Positions 34,605 through 44,316 are shown, counted from the first letter of the stretch. The stretch is DNA of 64,000 nt from JBDTSW01 sp963797835 (GCA_963797835.1 CAWCRN010000024.1:434001-498000), one strand, 5' to 3'. The notes: generated by a model from the sequence alone, not told the origin. Numbers and translations: made by a program.

Positions 34605-37412
34605 CTATGGAGGGGTCAGCACGTCGTTGAGCGGCTCGACCACCTGCTGGAACGTCGGGCGGTTCTGCCAGTCGATCGGCGGCTGCGTGATCGCACCGAC
34701 CGCCGTCGCGCGGATCGAGTCCCGGCACCACTGGGCGTCGGGGGTGGTGGCCAGCGCCGAGCACGCCGCCGTCGGGAAGTCGGCGTAGATGTCCTCGTCG
34801 GACTTCGCCTCCATGGCCTTCTTCAGCGAGTTGGCGATCTTGTTGCCACAGTCCTTCTTCTTCCCCTCGCCGCAGTACTCGCGGGAGTACGGGTCGGTGA
34901 CCGGCTCGCCGAGCACCTGTCGCAGGTCCTTCTCGACGTAGCCGTACCAGCCGCCGCCGTAGGCCGATCCCGACGCTCCGGGCCGGTTGTCAAGGCCCTG
35001 CATCGTCTGCGCCGAGGCGTAGAGGTCATCGCCGAGCGACTTCTTCATGACGGCCTGCACCAGGTGCGGCCACCAGGCGTCCATGTAGCGGATGGCCTTC
35101 GTGTCCTCGTAGGTGCCGTCCTCGTCGCGGTCGATGCGGTGCGCTCCGGACTGGCTCCAGGCCTTGAGCGCCTTGCGCGCCTTCTTGACCTTGTCCAGCT
35201 TGCTCGAGTTGTTGTCGGCCTCCTTCAGCGCCCGCAGCGCCACCGGAACCACGTAGGCGCCGCGGATGTCGACCGTCGCCGCATCCTCCATGGCATCGAC
35301 CAGCTCCTCGCGACTCATGGTCTCGGCGTCTGCGATGCCCGCCTCGATCCGATCGTTGAGCGCCTCGGCGCGGTGCACGGACGTGTACGACCACGTGTCG
35401 TCGGAGCCGCTGTAGGCCGGGGCCTGGCGGTTGTTCCAGCTCGAGATGTACCCCTGGTCCGTCACCTGCGGGTGCGCGGCGGCCGGGGCCCGGTCGAACG
35501 TGACGTCCGCTGGATCGAAGCTCTGCCAGGCGTTGTCGAGGTCGCCCATGACCGGCAGGTTCGGGTCGACGTCCGCCGGCCGGATCGGGTTCGCCCCCGA
35601 GTTGAAGTACGAGATCTCCTCCGAGTTGACGAAGAACCAGTTGAACGTGTAGTCGATCGAGTTCGCGGCCTCCTCGTACTCGGCGACGCTCTCCATCGTC
35701 GACGGCTGGTTGTAGCGCGCGAAGCCGACCGCGGAGTCCGCCTCGTGCATGTACGTCGCGCGGAGCCGGGTGTAGACGTGGGGCTCCCCACCGATCATCG
35801 CGCGGTGGGTGACGATCCCCATCTTCGTGCGCAGGGCTCGCAGCGTCTCGCTGCCGGCGGGAGTGCTGCCGCTCGACGGCCACTCCAGCTCCTTGTCGAG
35901 GACCTCGAAGGGCTCGCAATTGCCCTCGAAGCGGTAGCCCGTGTCGCTCATCTCGCCGGGGTCGCCCGGGTTGGCGGGGTCGCACAGCTCCATCGCGTAC
36001 GTGTCCTCGATGTCCTGGTTGGCCGACGTCGCGCTCCACGCGTAGTCCGTCCCGCGGCCGAGCAGCACGTACATGCTGATCCCGGCGAAGCCGACGCCAC
36101 GGGCGTCCACGCCGAGCCCGTGCTCGTCCGTGGTCGGGGCGTGGATGTCGATCTCGGTGAGGATCTGCGGCGAGAAGTAGCCCACCTGCGGGCCCATCAC
36201 TGCCACCGGACCGTCCCCGGCCGATTCGGCGGCGGAGACGAGCAGCGCGTTCGAGGCGAAGTTCCCCCAGTCGGCCTTGAACATCGGCTTGCCCTCGGGC
36301 TTCGCCCGTCGCGTCCCCGGCGCGCTCAGCGGCTCGGGCACCGTGGTCCCCGGATCGGGCAAGGCGACGTCGCTAGGGCTGGCGGGCGGCTCCCCGTACG
36401 GGAAGGGGGTGTCTTGGACGGTCGTCTCGGTCTCGTCGTCGAGGCGGGAGCGCAGGTCGGACCAGACGTCGCGGCCCTCGGTGGCACCGAAGCGCTCGAC
36501 CGCGTCCTCCAGCACGAGGGCCGATTGGACCTCACGGCCGCCGCCCTTCCCGAACTGCCCGGCGACGATCGACGCGATCGAGATGATGTCGGCGGGCTCG
36601 AAGGGCTCAGGAGGGGCGCCGATCTGAAGGTTGTACTCGGCCGGGACCACCGCCGATCCGGTTCCCGCGATCGCCTCGCCGATGTACTGGTTGATGCCGT
36701 CGACGTAGTTCAGGACGTCCTGCTGGACCTGCTCGCCCCCTTCGGGGCGGAACTCCTCGGCGTTCTCGAACTGCGCCTCGAGCTCGGCGTCCGTGTACGG
36801 TGCCGCGCGCCAGTTGGCCCGGTCCGTGGCGATGCTTGAACCGCCGAGGAACTCGGACAGCTCGGCGCGGCCGAGGTGGCGCTCGACGTCCATGAAGAAG
36901 AGGCGGTCCTCCGCGCCCACGTAGCCTGCGCCGAACATGGCGGCGGCGCGGTTGGCGCCGTAGACGTGGGGCACGCCATGGGAGTCGTCCCGCGCGAGCG
37001 TGACGTCGTCGCAGTGCGGCGAGCTGGGCGCGGGGGGCGTCGTCTCGGTGCAGTCGGGCGTGTATTCCGCGTCGACCTCGCCGGGGGCGATGCCGAAGCT
37101 CGCGTCCTTGAAGAAGGTGTCGACCCCCGTCGGCGTGATCGTCGGAGACTCCTGGAGAAGCTCGTCATACTCGTCGAGCTGGTCGTTGTTGTGCGGCGGG
37201 CGGGTGCCGTTCGCGAGGAAGTCGAAGGCCTCGGCTGCGGAGACGACCCCGTCGGAGCCGGGCGGGACGATGTTGCGGAACCCGAGGCCGTCGTCGTCCT
37301 GGTAGGTGCCGAGGCCGGGCGGGTCAGCGCTGGCGGCGCCGGGGCCGGCGAGGCTTGCAAGTGCGATGGAGGCGAGAGCCGTGAGGACCCTGCGAGCTCC
37401 GCGATGTGACAT
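34605..37412 (-). CDS. Secreted penicillin-acylase-family Ntn hydrolase
   Basis: About 935 residues from ATG 37412 (GGAGAGGGA upstream), signal peptide ending GPGAASA. Typical layout: alpha chain with DSHGVPHVYGANRAAAMFGA and AGYVGAEDRLFFMDVERH, a linker with AKPEGKPMFKADWGNFASNA, and a beta chain whose N-terminal nucleophile is expected at Ser387 (FA|SNALLVSA). Later come MGPQVGYFSPQILTEIDIH, SATSANQDIEDTYAMELCDP, WFFVNSEEISYFNSG and ADFPTAACSALA. The family cleaves amides (penicillins, acyl-homoserine lactones). The substrate is unknown. It stands alone. Confidence 0.87.
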   Translation of the reverse strand: MSHRGARRVLTALASIALASLAGPGAASADPPGLGTYQDDDGLGFRNIVPPGSDGVVSAAEAFDFLANGTRPPHNNDQLDEYDELLQESPTITPTGVDTFFKDASFGIAPGEVDAEYTPDCTETTPPAPSSPHCDDVTLARDDSHGVPHVYGANRAAAMFGAGYVGAEDRLFFMDVERHLGRAELSEFLGGSSIATDRANWRAAPYTDAELEAQFENAEEFRPEGGEQVQQDVLNYVDGINQYIGEAIAGTGSAVVPAEYNLQIGAPPEPFEPADIISIASIVAGQFGKGGGREVQSALVLEDAVERFGATEGRDVWSDLRSRLDDETETTVQDTPFPYGEPPASPSDVALPDPGTTVPEPLSAPGTRRAKPEGKPMFKADWGNFASNALLVSAAESAGDGPVAVMGPQVGYFSPQILTEIDIHAPTTDEHGLGVDARGVGFAGISMYVLLGRGTDYAWSATSANQDIEDTYAMELCDPANPGDPGEMSDTGYRFEGNCEPFEVLDKELEWPSSGSTPAGSETLRALRTKMGIVTHRAMIGGEPHVYTRLRATYMHEADSAVGFARYNQPSTMESVAEYEEAANSIDYTFNWFFVNSEEISYFNSGANPIRPADVDPNLPVMGDLDNAWQSFDPADVTFDRAPAAAHPQVTDQGYISSWNNRQAPAYSGSDDTWSYTSVHRAEALNDRIEAGIADAETMSREELVDAMEDAATVDIRGAYVVPVALRALKEADNNSSKLDKVKKARKALKAWSQSGAHRIDRDEDGTYEDTKAIRYMDAWWPHLVQAVMKKSLGDDLYASAQTMQGLDNRPGASGSAYGGGWYGYVEKDLRQVLGEPVTDPYSREYCGEGKKKDCGNKIANSLKKAMEAKSDEDIYADFPTAACSALATTPDAQWCRDSIRATAVGAITQPPIDWQNRPTFQQVVEPLNDVLTPP

Positions 37413-37476
37413 TCCCTCTCCTGGACGGCGCGCCGTCCGTGGCACGCCAGTGGCTTGCGGCGGAGTATAGGCAGCG

Positions 37477-38385
37477 TCAGTCGCTTGCTCGGGCCGCCGT
37501 ACCTTCGGTGGCGCCGTGCTCGAGCTCGTAGTCCAGCTCGGTCCGAACGCCGCCGGCCACCAGCGCCGCGCGCGCCTCCTCGATCGTCGGCGCGTCCGCG
37601 ACCACGTCCGCCAGGGGCGCGTACTCCCCCAGCTCCGGGCCGACCTCGAGGAAGAACGAGAGGGCGCCGACCGGCGTCAGCTCGACCGTTCGCCGGCCGC
37701 GACGGATCGGCGTCGGGCCGGTCTCGCCGCGGGCGCATCGGACCAGCTGCATGCTCGCCTCGGTGTGGCCCGCGGCCGCCGCCGCGGCGACCTCGTCCAC
37801 GATCTCGACCGGCGGGCTCCAGGTACCCGCCCACGCCCCGGCCCTCGCGGCGGCCGCGATCCGCCCCAGCACCTCCGCCGGGGTCAGCTCGCCGTCGCAG
37901 CCGGCCCCGGTCACCGCGATCAGGGCGGGCACCTCAGCCGAGCGGGCGCCGGCCGCCATCACCGCGTCGCAGAGCGGGCTGGCCAGGCCGGGCTCCTCCC
38001 CGGTGGCCAGGATGTCGCCGCCGACGTCGGCCAGCACGACCAGGTCGCAGCCCAGCTCCTCACAGGCGGCCTCGAGTGCGGTCCGCACGCCGGGCGCCCC
38101 GGCGCTCACGTCGACCAGGACGGTCCCGGAGCCGAGGTGCTCCGCCATCAGGGACTCCGAGAAGCGCACGCCGCCGCTCGTCGCCGTCCCCGGGTCCGCG
38201 AGCACGGCACGCTCGCCCAGCGGGCGCCCGCCGCTGATCTCCGCGACCGGGCGCGGGCCCGGCTCGGGGTCGATCGGAAGCCGCTCCCACGCGACGCCGC
38301 CGAGGACGAAGGGCGTGCCGAGGCCCTCGCACATCCGCGCGAGCGCCAGCGCGCCCACCACGTCGCCACCCCCGCCCGCGCCCAC
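37477..38385 (-). CDS. DUF1152 family protein
   Basis: 302 residues as drawn. The N-terminus VGAGGGGDVVGALALARMCE is a nucleotide-binding-like glycine loop at the start of DUF1152. ERLPIDPEPGPRPVAEISGG, LVDVSAGAPGVRTALEAACE and LVVLADVGGDILATGEEPGL follow. The GTG used lies inside the conserved strand, so the real start is probably upstream: in frame, SGPAPFDETIRAARRALV extends back to a CTG at 38440-38442 beside the stop of the DUF1802 gene. The role is unknown; the family is found in bacteria and archaea. Confidence 0.75.
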   Translation of the reverse strand: MGAGGGGDVVGALALARMCEGLGTPFVLGGVAWERLPIDPEPGPRPVAEISGGRPLGERAVLADPGTATSGGVRFSESLMAEHLGSGTVLVDVSAGAPGVRTALEAACEELGCDLVVLADVGGDILATGEEPGLASPLCDAVMAAGARSAEVPALIAVTGAGCDGELTPAEVLGRIAAAARAGAWAGTWSPPVEIVDEVAAAAAAGHTEASMQLVRCARGETGPTPIRRGRRTVELTPVGALSFFLEVGPELGEYAPLADVVADAPTIEEARAALVAGGVRTELDYELEHGATEGTAARASD

Positions 38386-38448
38386 GACCAGCGCGCGCCG
38401 GGCGGCACGGATCGTTTCGTCGAAGGGAGCGGGCCCGCTCAGCTGACT

Positions 38449-39078
38449 CTAGGCCGGGACCGGCTCGGCCTCGCCGCAGACCGAGCGGATCTCGGCGGCG
38501 GCGCGCTCGAACTCCTCGTCGGCCATCACCGGGGTCCCCTCGAAGGGCAGGTCGCGATCGATCTCGACCCAGGAGCGGCAGCCGTGGTACTCGTCGCGCA
38601 CGCGCACCGTGACGGGCCGCGGGATGCGATGCACGCGAAGCAGCAGCACGTGGAGCGGATGCGTGCGCTTCCAGGCCAGGCGCTTGCGCGCGTAGTCCTG
38701 CGTCCAGACGTGGAACGGCGACAGGCCCTCGACGATGCGGGGGTCCTCGGTCGTCCAATGGTCCGCCACCTCGGCCCAGGCCCGGATCCGGACCCGGTCG
38801 GGCTGTGCGATCCCGCCGTCCTGGAGCAGCGCCCGGGGCGGCGGCTCCTCGTCTGGCCAGACGCCCTCCTCGAGCGCCCGGCGCAGCTCGGGGTGGTGCG
38901 ACTGGCGAACGAGGTCGTTGCGCTGGTGGTCGAACGTGGGGTAGAGGAAGAACTGCTCGTGCTCGAGCTCGAAGTGCTTGTCGTCCTCGCGGATGCCGCC
39001 CTTGCGCATGGTGATCAGCTGCTCTCCCTCGGACAGCGCGCGCACCGTGACGGCCCACTCTTTGAAGGCAATAGGCAT
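38449..39078 (-). CDS. DUF1802 family protein
   Basis: 209 residues from ATG 39078. The opening FKEWAVTVRALSEGEQLITM and RKGGIREDDKHFELEHEQFF, then YPTFDHQRNDLV, identify DUF1802. VWTQDYARKRLAWKRTHPLH and VRDEYHGCRSWVEIDRDLPF follow. No catalytic function is established for the family. The stop lies just before the possible start of the DUF1152 gene, so the two may be co-translated. Divergent from the sigma factor gene. Confidence 0.78.
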   Translation of the reverse strand: MPIAFKEWAVTVRALSEGEQLITMRKGGIREDDKHFELEHEQFFLYPTFDHQRNDLVRQSHHPELRRALEEGVWPDEEPPPRALLQDGGIAQPDRVRIRAWAEVADHWTTEDPRIVEGLSPFHVWTQDYARKRLAWKRTHPLHVLLLRVHRIPRPVTVRVRDEYHGCRSWVEIDRDLPFEGTPVMADEEFERAAAEIRSVCGEAEPVPA

Positions 39079-39264
39079 GTTGATCGTTCTGGAGGCTTGG
39101 AGGGTGGGGTTACTCGTGGGGGGTTCATTCCGGGCCTCCGTGAGGGGGCCCTTGAGGGGCGCCACAGTAGGGGATAGGCCCCGAAAGGTCAAGGTTTTTG
39201 CGCCTGCCGCCCTCCCTTGGGCCCGTGCTGGCCCCATCATCGCCAGTCTGGTAGGGATTGCGGC

Positions 39265-39924
39265 GTGAGCACGCCCGCCACGCTCGACGACGACGCGCGC
39301 CTGCTCGAGGGCCTGCGGGCCGGCGACGAGGCGGCGTTCAGGCAGCTCGTCGATGCCTACGGCCCGATGTTGCTCCGCCTGGCGATGATGCACGTGCCGA
39401 GCCGGGCGGTGGCCGAGGAGGTCGTCCAGGACACGTGGCTGGCCGTCCTCAACGGCATCGATCGCTTCGAGGGGCGCTCCTCGCTCAAGACGTGGATCAC
39501 GTCGATCCTGCTGAACACCGCCCGGACGCGAGGCGAGCGCGAGCGCCGGACCCTCCCGTTCTCCCTGCTGCGGGGCCGCGACCCCGACGGGCGCGACGAG
39601 CCCGCGGTGCCGCCGAGCCGTTTCCAGGGCCGCCGCGGGGAGCAGCCCGGCGCCTGGGCCCGCCCGCCCGTCGACTGGGGCCCGCCGGAGGAACGCCTCT
39701 CCTCCGACGCAGCGCGCCAGGTACTCCTGGAGGCGATCGCGGCGCTCCCACCCAGGCAGCGCGATGTGATCGCCCTGCGGGACATCAGCGGCTGGTCCGC
39801 GGAGGAGGTCCGCAACGCCCTCGACCTCTCCGAGACCAATCAACGAGTACTCCTGCATCGCGCGAGGTCAAAGGTGAGAGCTGCACTTGAAAAGCACTAT
39901 GAGGCGGAGGGGGCAACTCCATGA
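39265..39924 (+). CDS. ECF-type RNA polymerase sigma factor
   Basis: 219 residues. Region 2 is EAAFRQLVDAYGPMLLRLAM ... VAEEVVQDTWLAVLNGIDRF and KTWITSILLNTARTRGERER. A Pro/Arg-rich linker of about 60 residues follows, longer than usual. Region 4 is LEAIAALPPRQRDVIALRDI ... AEEVRNALDLSETNQRVLLH. GTG 39265 was chosen because upstream codons are in low-complexity DNA. It overlaps the zinc anti-sigma gene by 4 nt. Confidence 0.92.
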   Translation: MSTPATLDDDARLLEGLRAGDEAAFRQLVDAYGPMLLRLAMMHVPSRAVAEEVVQDTWLAVLNGIDRFEGRSSLKTWITSILLNTARTRGERERRTLPFSLLRGRDPDGRDEPAVPPSRFQGRRGEQPGAWARPPVDWGPPEERLSSDAARQVLLEAIAALPPRQRDVIALRDISGWSAEEVRNALDLSETNQRVLLHRARSKVRAALEKHYEAEGATP

Positions 39925-40178
39925 ACCCCCTGACTCAGCCTGGACTGACCTGCAGGGAGGTGGTCGAGCTGGTCACCGAGTACCTCGAGGGCACGATGCC
40001 GGCCGCCGAGGTGATTCGCTTCGAGGTACACCTCAGCGAGTGCGACGGCTGCACCCGCTACCTCGAGCAGATGCGCCAGACGATCGCGGCGCTGGGGAGC
40101 CTGCCCGAGGAGTCGCTCTCACCGGAGATGGAACGCGAGCTGCTGGCGGCGTTTGGAGACTGGCGGTCGCGGCGCTGA
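39921..40178 (+). CDS. Soluble zinc-binding anti-sigma factor
   Basis: 85 residues with the ZAS motif H-x3-C-x2-C in FEVHLSECDGCTRYLEQM, preceded by REVVELVTEYLEGTMPAAEV. No membrane helix, so it acts in the cytoplasm, like RsrA-type redox-responsive anti-sigma factors. Bound zinc and the two Cys may sense oxidants; this is inferred. ATGA overlap with the sigma gene shows coupling. Confidence 0.88.
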   Translation: MNPLTQPGLTCREVVELVTEYLEGTMPAAEVIRFEVHLSECDGCTRYLEQMRQTIAALGSLPEESLSPEMERELLAAFGDWRSRR

Positions 40179-40191
40179 GCGGCACACCCAC

Positions 40192-41721
40192 TCAGTCCGG
40201 CACGCCGTAGCCACCGCCCCCCGGGGTCTCGATCCGCAGGCGGTCGCCGGCTTGAAGCTCACCGGACGCCTTCCCCGGGAGCTCATCGCCGTTCAGTAGG
40301 TTCCGCCCCCGCTGGCCGTCGGCGCCCCCGTCACGCCCTTGCGGCGGATGGCGCCGGCGCTCGGTGATGAGGGTGAAGCGCATCGGCTCGAGCGCCTCGA
40401 TCTCGCGGATGATGCCGTCGCCGCCGCGGTGGCGTCCGGCGCCGCCCGAGCCGCGGCGAAGCGACAGCTCGCTCACCCGCATGGGGTATTCCGACTCCAG
40501 CGCCTCGATCGGGGTGTTGAGGGTGTTCGACATCGCGACGTGGACGGCGCTCGGGCCGTCGGCGGCGGGACAGGCGCCCTGGCCGCCGCCGATCGTCTCG
40601 TAGTAGGTCCAGGCGCCGCCGGCCAGCGTCACGTTGTTCATAGTGCCCTGCCCCTGTGCCGGGGCCGGGACCGCCCCGGCGAGCGCCGCCAGCACCAGGT
40701 CCGCGACCCGGCTCGAGGTCTCGACGTTCCCACCCGCGACGGCCGCAGGGGGGCGGGCGTTCAGCAAGCATCCCTCCGGCGCGGTGACACCGATAGGCCG
40801 GAACGCCCCCGCCGAGGGTGGGCCGTCCGGGTCGGTCAGGACCCGCACGGCGAAATACGCCGCCGACTTCGTCACCGCCAGCGGGCAGTTGAGGTTGCCG
40901 TCGATCTGGGGATCGGTGCCGGCGAAGTCGAGCACCAGCTCCTCGCCCTCGATCCTCGCCGCCACCTGGAGGGCGATGTCCGCGCCGGGCTCGCCAGGAC
41001 CCTCCAGGACGTCGCTCGCGTGGTAGCGGCCGTCGGGGAGCGCGGCCAGGGCGGCCCGGGTGCGGCGCTCGGCGTAGTCGAGGATCTCGCCCATCGCCGC
41101 GACCGCATCGCCGGCGCCGAAGCGCCCGGCCAGCTCGCGCAGCCGGCGCTCGCCGACCAGGTTGGCCGCGCGCTGGGCGCGGAGGTCCGCCAGGCGCTGC
41201 TGGGGGTTGCGCATCCTTGCGGCCAGCTCGTCCAGGGTGCCGGGCCCGACGCGGGTGGGGGCGATGACGACGCCCTCCTGGCCGAGCGTGACCGAGTCGG
41301 ACGGCATCCCTCCCGGGGTTGGCCCACCGACGTCCGCGTGGTGGGCACGACTCGCGGCGAAGCCGAGCAGCCCTTCCGGATCCTCTCCGCCCTCGGCGAA
41401 GGCGGGGGAGATGACGGTGATGTCGGGCAGGTGGGTTCCACCGCGGAACGGGTCGTTGAGGATCCAAAGGTCGCCCGGCCGATGCTCCTCCGCGATCACG
41501 GCCGCGACGGCGTCGGGCATCGAGCCGAGGTGGACCGGGATGTGCTCGGCCTGCATCACCAGCTCGCCCCCGGGGTCGAACAGCGCCGTCGAGCAGTCGC
41601 GGCGCTCCTTGATGTTGGCCGAATGCGCGGATCGCACCAGCACTGCTCCCATCTCCTCGCACGCCGCCCGCAGGGCGCCCACCAGGACCTGCAGGTCCAC
41701 CGGGTCGAGCCTGCTGCTCAT
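40192..41721 (-). CDS. Hydantoinase B / 5-oxoprolinase beta-type subunit
   Basis: 509 residues, HyuB family. LVRSAHSANIKERRDCSTAL, GGELVMQAEHIPVHLGSMPD, WILNDPFRGGTHLPDITVIS and ASRAHHADVGGPTPGGMPSD are diagnostic, with a metal-binding ADVGG loop. The C-terminal half holds TMNNVTLAGGAWTYYETIGG and GSGGAGRHRGGDGIIREIEA. With the A subunit it catalyses ATP-dependent opening of a five-membered lactam (5-oxoproline, hydantoin) or an acetone/acetophenone-type carboxylation. The substrate is not determinable. It overlaps hyuA by 4 nt. Confidence 0.9.
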   Translation of the reverse strand: MSSRLDPVDLQVLVGALRAACEEMGAVLVRSAHSANIKERRDCSTALFDPGGELVMQAEHIPVHLGSMPDAVAAVIAEEHRPGDLWILNDPFRGGTHLPDITVISPAFAEGGEDPEGLLGFAASRAHHADVGGPTPGGMPSDSVTLGQEGVVIAPTRVGPGTLDELAARMRNPQQRLADLRAQRAANLVGERRLRELAGRFGAGDAVAAMGEILDYAERRTRAALAALPDGRYHASDVLEGPGEPGADIALQVAARIEGEELVLDFAGTDPQIDGNLNCPLAVTKSAAYFAVRVLTDPDGPPSAGAFRPIGVTAPEGCLLNARPPAAVAGGNVETSSRVADLVLAALAGAVPAPAQGQGTMNNVTLAGGAWTYYETIGGGQGACPAADGPSAVHVAMSNTLNTPIEALESEYPMRVSELSLRRGSGGAGRHRGGDGIIREIEALEPMRFTLITERRRHPPQGRDGGADGQRGRNLLNGDELPGKASGELQAGDRLRIETPGGGGYGVPD

Positions 41722-43700
41722 GGGCCCGCCCTCCCTGCCACCACCGTTCCGTGGCGGTCGACCTCGGCGCTCCAGCCGGAGGGCAGCACCAGAGTCGCCT
41801 CCGGCAGCTCGAAGATGACCGGCCCCTCCGCGGCCCTTTCCGCCTCGGGCTCGCCCCGCAGCACCCGCGCTTCGTGCCAGGAGCCGGCGAAGCGTGCGCG
41901 GCGAGTCGTCTCGTCCATGCCGCCGGGGGCGGCGGCCTGGGGCCTGACCTCGGGGCCGGGCTCGATCAGGGCGAGGCGGATCGTCACGAGCTCGACCTCC
42001 GCGTCGGGGTCGCGATAGGAGTAGCGGCGCTCGTGCTCGGCGGCGAACGCCTCGGCCAGCTCGGCCGGGTCGGGGCGCTCCGGGCCTGGGATCGGCAGCT
42101 CGAACGCCTGCCCCCGGTAGCGCATCTCATACGTCGGCTCGACACGGGCACCGGCCATGCCCCCCCCGATCGCCTCCCGCAGCTCCTCGACCTGGCCCGC
42201 GATCCGTTCCGCCGTCAGCTCGGCTCCGCGCAGCATCACCGTGCGGGCGGTGTCGCGGCGACGCTCGGACGCGAGCAGCCCGAGCGCGGAGAGCACGCCT
42301 CCAGCCCGCGGGCAGAGGAGCGTGCCCATGCCCAGCTCCTCGGCGATGGCGGCGGCATGCATCGGCCCCGCCCCCCCGAAGGGCAGGAGGGCGAACCCCC
42401 GCGGGTCGACGCCGCGCTCGACCGTGACCACCCGCAGCGCCCGGATCATCTCCTGGTTGGCGACGCGGACGATGCCCTCGGCCGCGCCCAGCTCGTCGAG
42501 CCCCAGGGCGCCTGCGAGCGTGCCGACGGCCCGTCGCGCGGCGTCCACGTCCAGGGAGACGCCGCCGGCCAGCTCCGAGCCGGGGTCGAGGTAGCCGAGG
42601 ATGAGGTTGGCGTCGGTGACCGTCGGCTCGGTTCCCCCGCGCCCGTAGCAGGCTGGGCCGGGCTCGGCCCCGGCCGAGCGGGGGCCCACGCGAAGCGCCC
42701 CGCCCTCGTCCCTCCAGGCGACCGACCCTCCGCCCGCGCCAACGGTGTGGACGTCCACCATCGGGAGCTGGATCACGCGGCCACCGACTTCGCGCGAGTC
42801 CGTTCGCCGCACCGATCCGTTCTCGACCACGCAGACGTCGCACGAGGTGCCGCCCATGTCGAGGCCGACCGCGTTGCCGTCGCCCGACAGGCGGGCCAGC
42901 ACGCCGGCGCCAACGGCGCCGCCGGCCGGCCCGCTGAGGACCGTCTGCGCCGCGGCGCGCGCTGCCTCGGCGACGGGGGCGACCCCGCCCGAGGACTTCA
43001 TCACCGAGGGTTCGGGCAGCCCCTGCTCGGCGCACGACCTCGCGAGCCGCTCCAGGTACGTGCCCAGGAGAGGGGTGAGGTAGGCATCGATCACCGTCGT
43101 CGAGCAGCGCTCGTACTCGCGGAACTGCGGCAGGATCTCGTGCGAGGCGGAGACGTGGACCCCGTCCAGCCGCTCGCGGAGCACGGACGCGATCTGACCC
43201 TCGTGGTCCGGATCGACGTAGGAGAACAGCAGGCAGACGGCCACCGATTCCACCTCGGATTCCGAGATCGCGCCCGCGATTCGGTCGAGCTCGGCGGGAT
43301 CGAGCGGTGTTACGACACCGCCCGCGGACACGCGCTCACGCGCGCCGACGCGCAGGCCGTCGTCGACGAGGGGTGGCGGACGTCCCTCGCATAGGTGGTA
43401 CAGGCGCGGCCGATCCTGCCGGGCGATGTCCAGCAGGTCGGTGAACCCCTCCGTCGCGATCAGCGCGGTGCGCGCCCCGCGCTTCTCCAGCAGCGCGTTC
43501 GTGCCCACGGTCATCCCGTGGGCGAAGCCGCTCACCCCACCCGGCTCGGCTCCGGCGCGTCGCAGCACGGCGTCCACCGCCGCCCGGACGCCGACGGACT
43601 GGTCGGATGGCGTGCTGGGGGCCTTGGCCGTATGGAGCGCGCGTCCGTCGAAGAGGACGGCGTCGGTGAACGTTCCGCCAACGTCGACGCCAAGCAGCAT
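41718..43700 (-). CDS. Hydantoinase A / 5-oxoprolinase alpha-type subunit
   Basis: 660 residues, ASKHA-type ATPase. N-terminus MLLGVDVGGTFTDAVLFDG (phosphate 1), then HGMTVGTNALLEKRGARTAL, LLFSYVDPDHEGQI, AVGLDMGGTSCDVCVVENGS (phosphate 2), VDVHTVGAGGGSVAWRDEGG and LLPFGGAGPMHAAAIAEELG. Complete length for the family. First gene of the two-gene minus-strand operon, and its ATG is followed upstream by 139 nt of non-coding DNA. No regulator is linked. Confidence 0.92.
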   Translation of the reverse strand: MLLGVDVGGTFTDAVLFDGRALHTAKAPSTPSDQSVGVRAAVDAVLRRAGAEPGGVSGFAHGMTVGTNALLEKRGARTALIATEGFTDLLDIARQDRPRLYHLCEGRPPPLVDDGLRVGARERVSAGGVVTPLDPAELDRIAGAISESEVESVAVCLLFSYVDPDHEGQIASVLRERLDGVHVSASHEILPQFREYERCSTTVIDAYLTPLLGTYLERLARSCAEQGLPEPSVMKSSGGVAPVAEAARAAAQTVLSGPAGGAVGAGVLARLSGDGNAVGLDMGGTSCDVCVVENGSVRRTDSREVGGRVIQLPMVDVHTVGAGGGSVAWRDEGGALRVGPRSAGAEPGPACYGRGGTEPTVTDANLILGYLDPGSELAGGVSLDVDAARRAVGTLAGALGLDELGAAEGIVRVANQEMIRALRVVTVERGVDPRGFALLPFGGAGPMHAAAIAEELGMGTLLCPRAGGVLSALGLLASERRRDTARTVMLRGAELTAERIAGQVEELREAIGGGMAGARVEPTYEMRYRGQAFELPIPGPERPDPAELAEAFAAEHERRYSYRDPDAEVELVTIRLALIEPGPEVRPQAAAPGGMDETTRRARFAGSWHEARVLRGEPEAERAAEGPVIFELPEATLVLPSGWSAEVDRHGTVVAGRAGP

Positions 43701-43839
43701 GCGCTGAAGCTATCGCCCGGGCCGCGCGCGGCGCACGCCTCCCGGCGGTGCACGACGAAGAGGGCCCCGGCTCCGCCGAGGCCCAATCCGTGTCCGTACC
43801 CGGTGCTCACCCAGCCCCCGCTGGGCGTTCCAGCCGTGC

Positions 43840-44316
43840 TCAGGCGGCTGCGCCGATCGCGTCGGCCACATCGGCCGGGGCACCCTCGGCGAGAGGGATC
43901 TCAGCGCTCTCGAAGGTCTCCTCGAGGTGCTTGTGGGAGGGGCAGTAGTCGCGGTTCGGCAGCGGGTCGCGCTGACAGGGCGTCCCCTTGCGGGTGTGGG
44001 CCCGGCACTGGCGCTGGTGCCCGTCGATGCCCAGCTCCTCGGGCATCTGCTCCAGGAAGTTGTTCGCCAGCGAGATGTTGCGCTCGATCACCGTCCAGAC
44101 CCGCAACTGGTCGCCGATCGCGAAGTACACGCGCACCTCGTTGAAGAGCGACCTGGCGGGGCGGGCGAAATAGCGCCTGTCGTAAGCGAGGCGGCGGATG
44201 GCTGCCTCGCAGCTGTCCAGGACCTTCTGCTTGTTCGCGCATCCGGTCGTGTCACGTGGATCCTCGATCACATGGGGCCCCAGCTCCCTGTAGATCGAGC
44301 GGCTGAATCGGTACAT
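43840..44316 (-). CDS. Uncharacterised protein with C-terminal DUF5763-like zinc knuckle
   Basis: 158 residues from ATG 44316, chosen over ATG 44346 because GGAGG lies 4 nt upstream. The N-terminal helical region reads MYRFSRSIYRELGPHVIEDP, DSCEAAIRRLAYDRRYFARP and SLFNEVRVYFAIGDQLRVWT. The tail has CRAHTRKGTPCQ followed by RDYCPSHKHLEETF, a C-x-x-H-T-R-K-G-x-P-C ... C-x2-H pattern as in DUF5763. It could bind nucleic acid or protein. The promoter region is exceptionally AT-rich for this genome and carries repeats, suggesting tight control or recent arrival. Confidence 0.65.
   Translation of the reverse strand: MYRFSRSIYRELGPHVIEDPRDTTGCANKQKVLDSCEAAIRRLAYDRRYFARPARSLFNEVRVYFAIGDQLRVWTVIERNISLANNFLEQMPEELGIDGHQRQCRAHTRKGTPCQRDPLPNRDYCPSHKHLEETFESAEIPLAEGAPADVADAIGAAA

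Noticed and set aside
43532..43810. Gly-rich short frame starting MSTGYGHGLGLGGAGAL on the minus strand upstream of the HyuA gene
   Set aside because: It runs into the HyuA coding region in another frame, has no ribosome site and only low-complexity similarity to small Gly-rich proteins.
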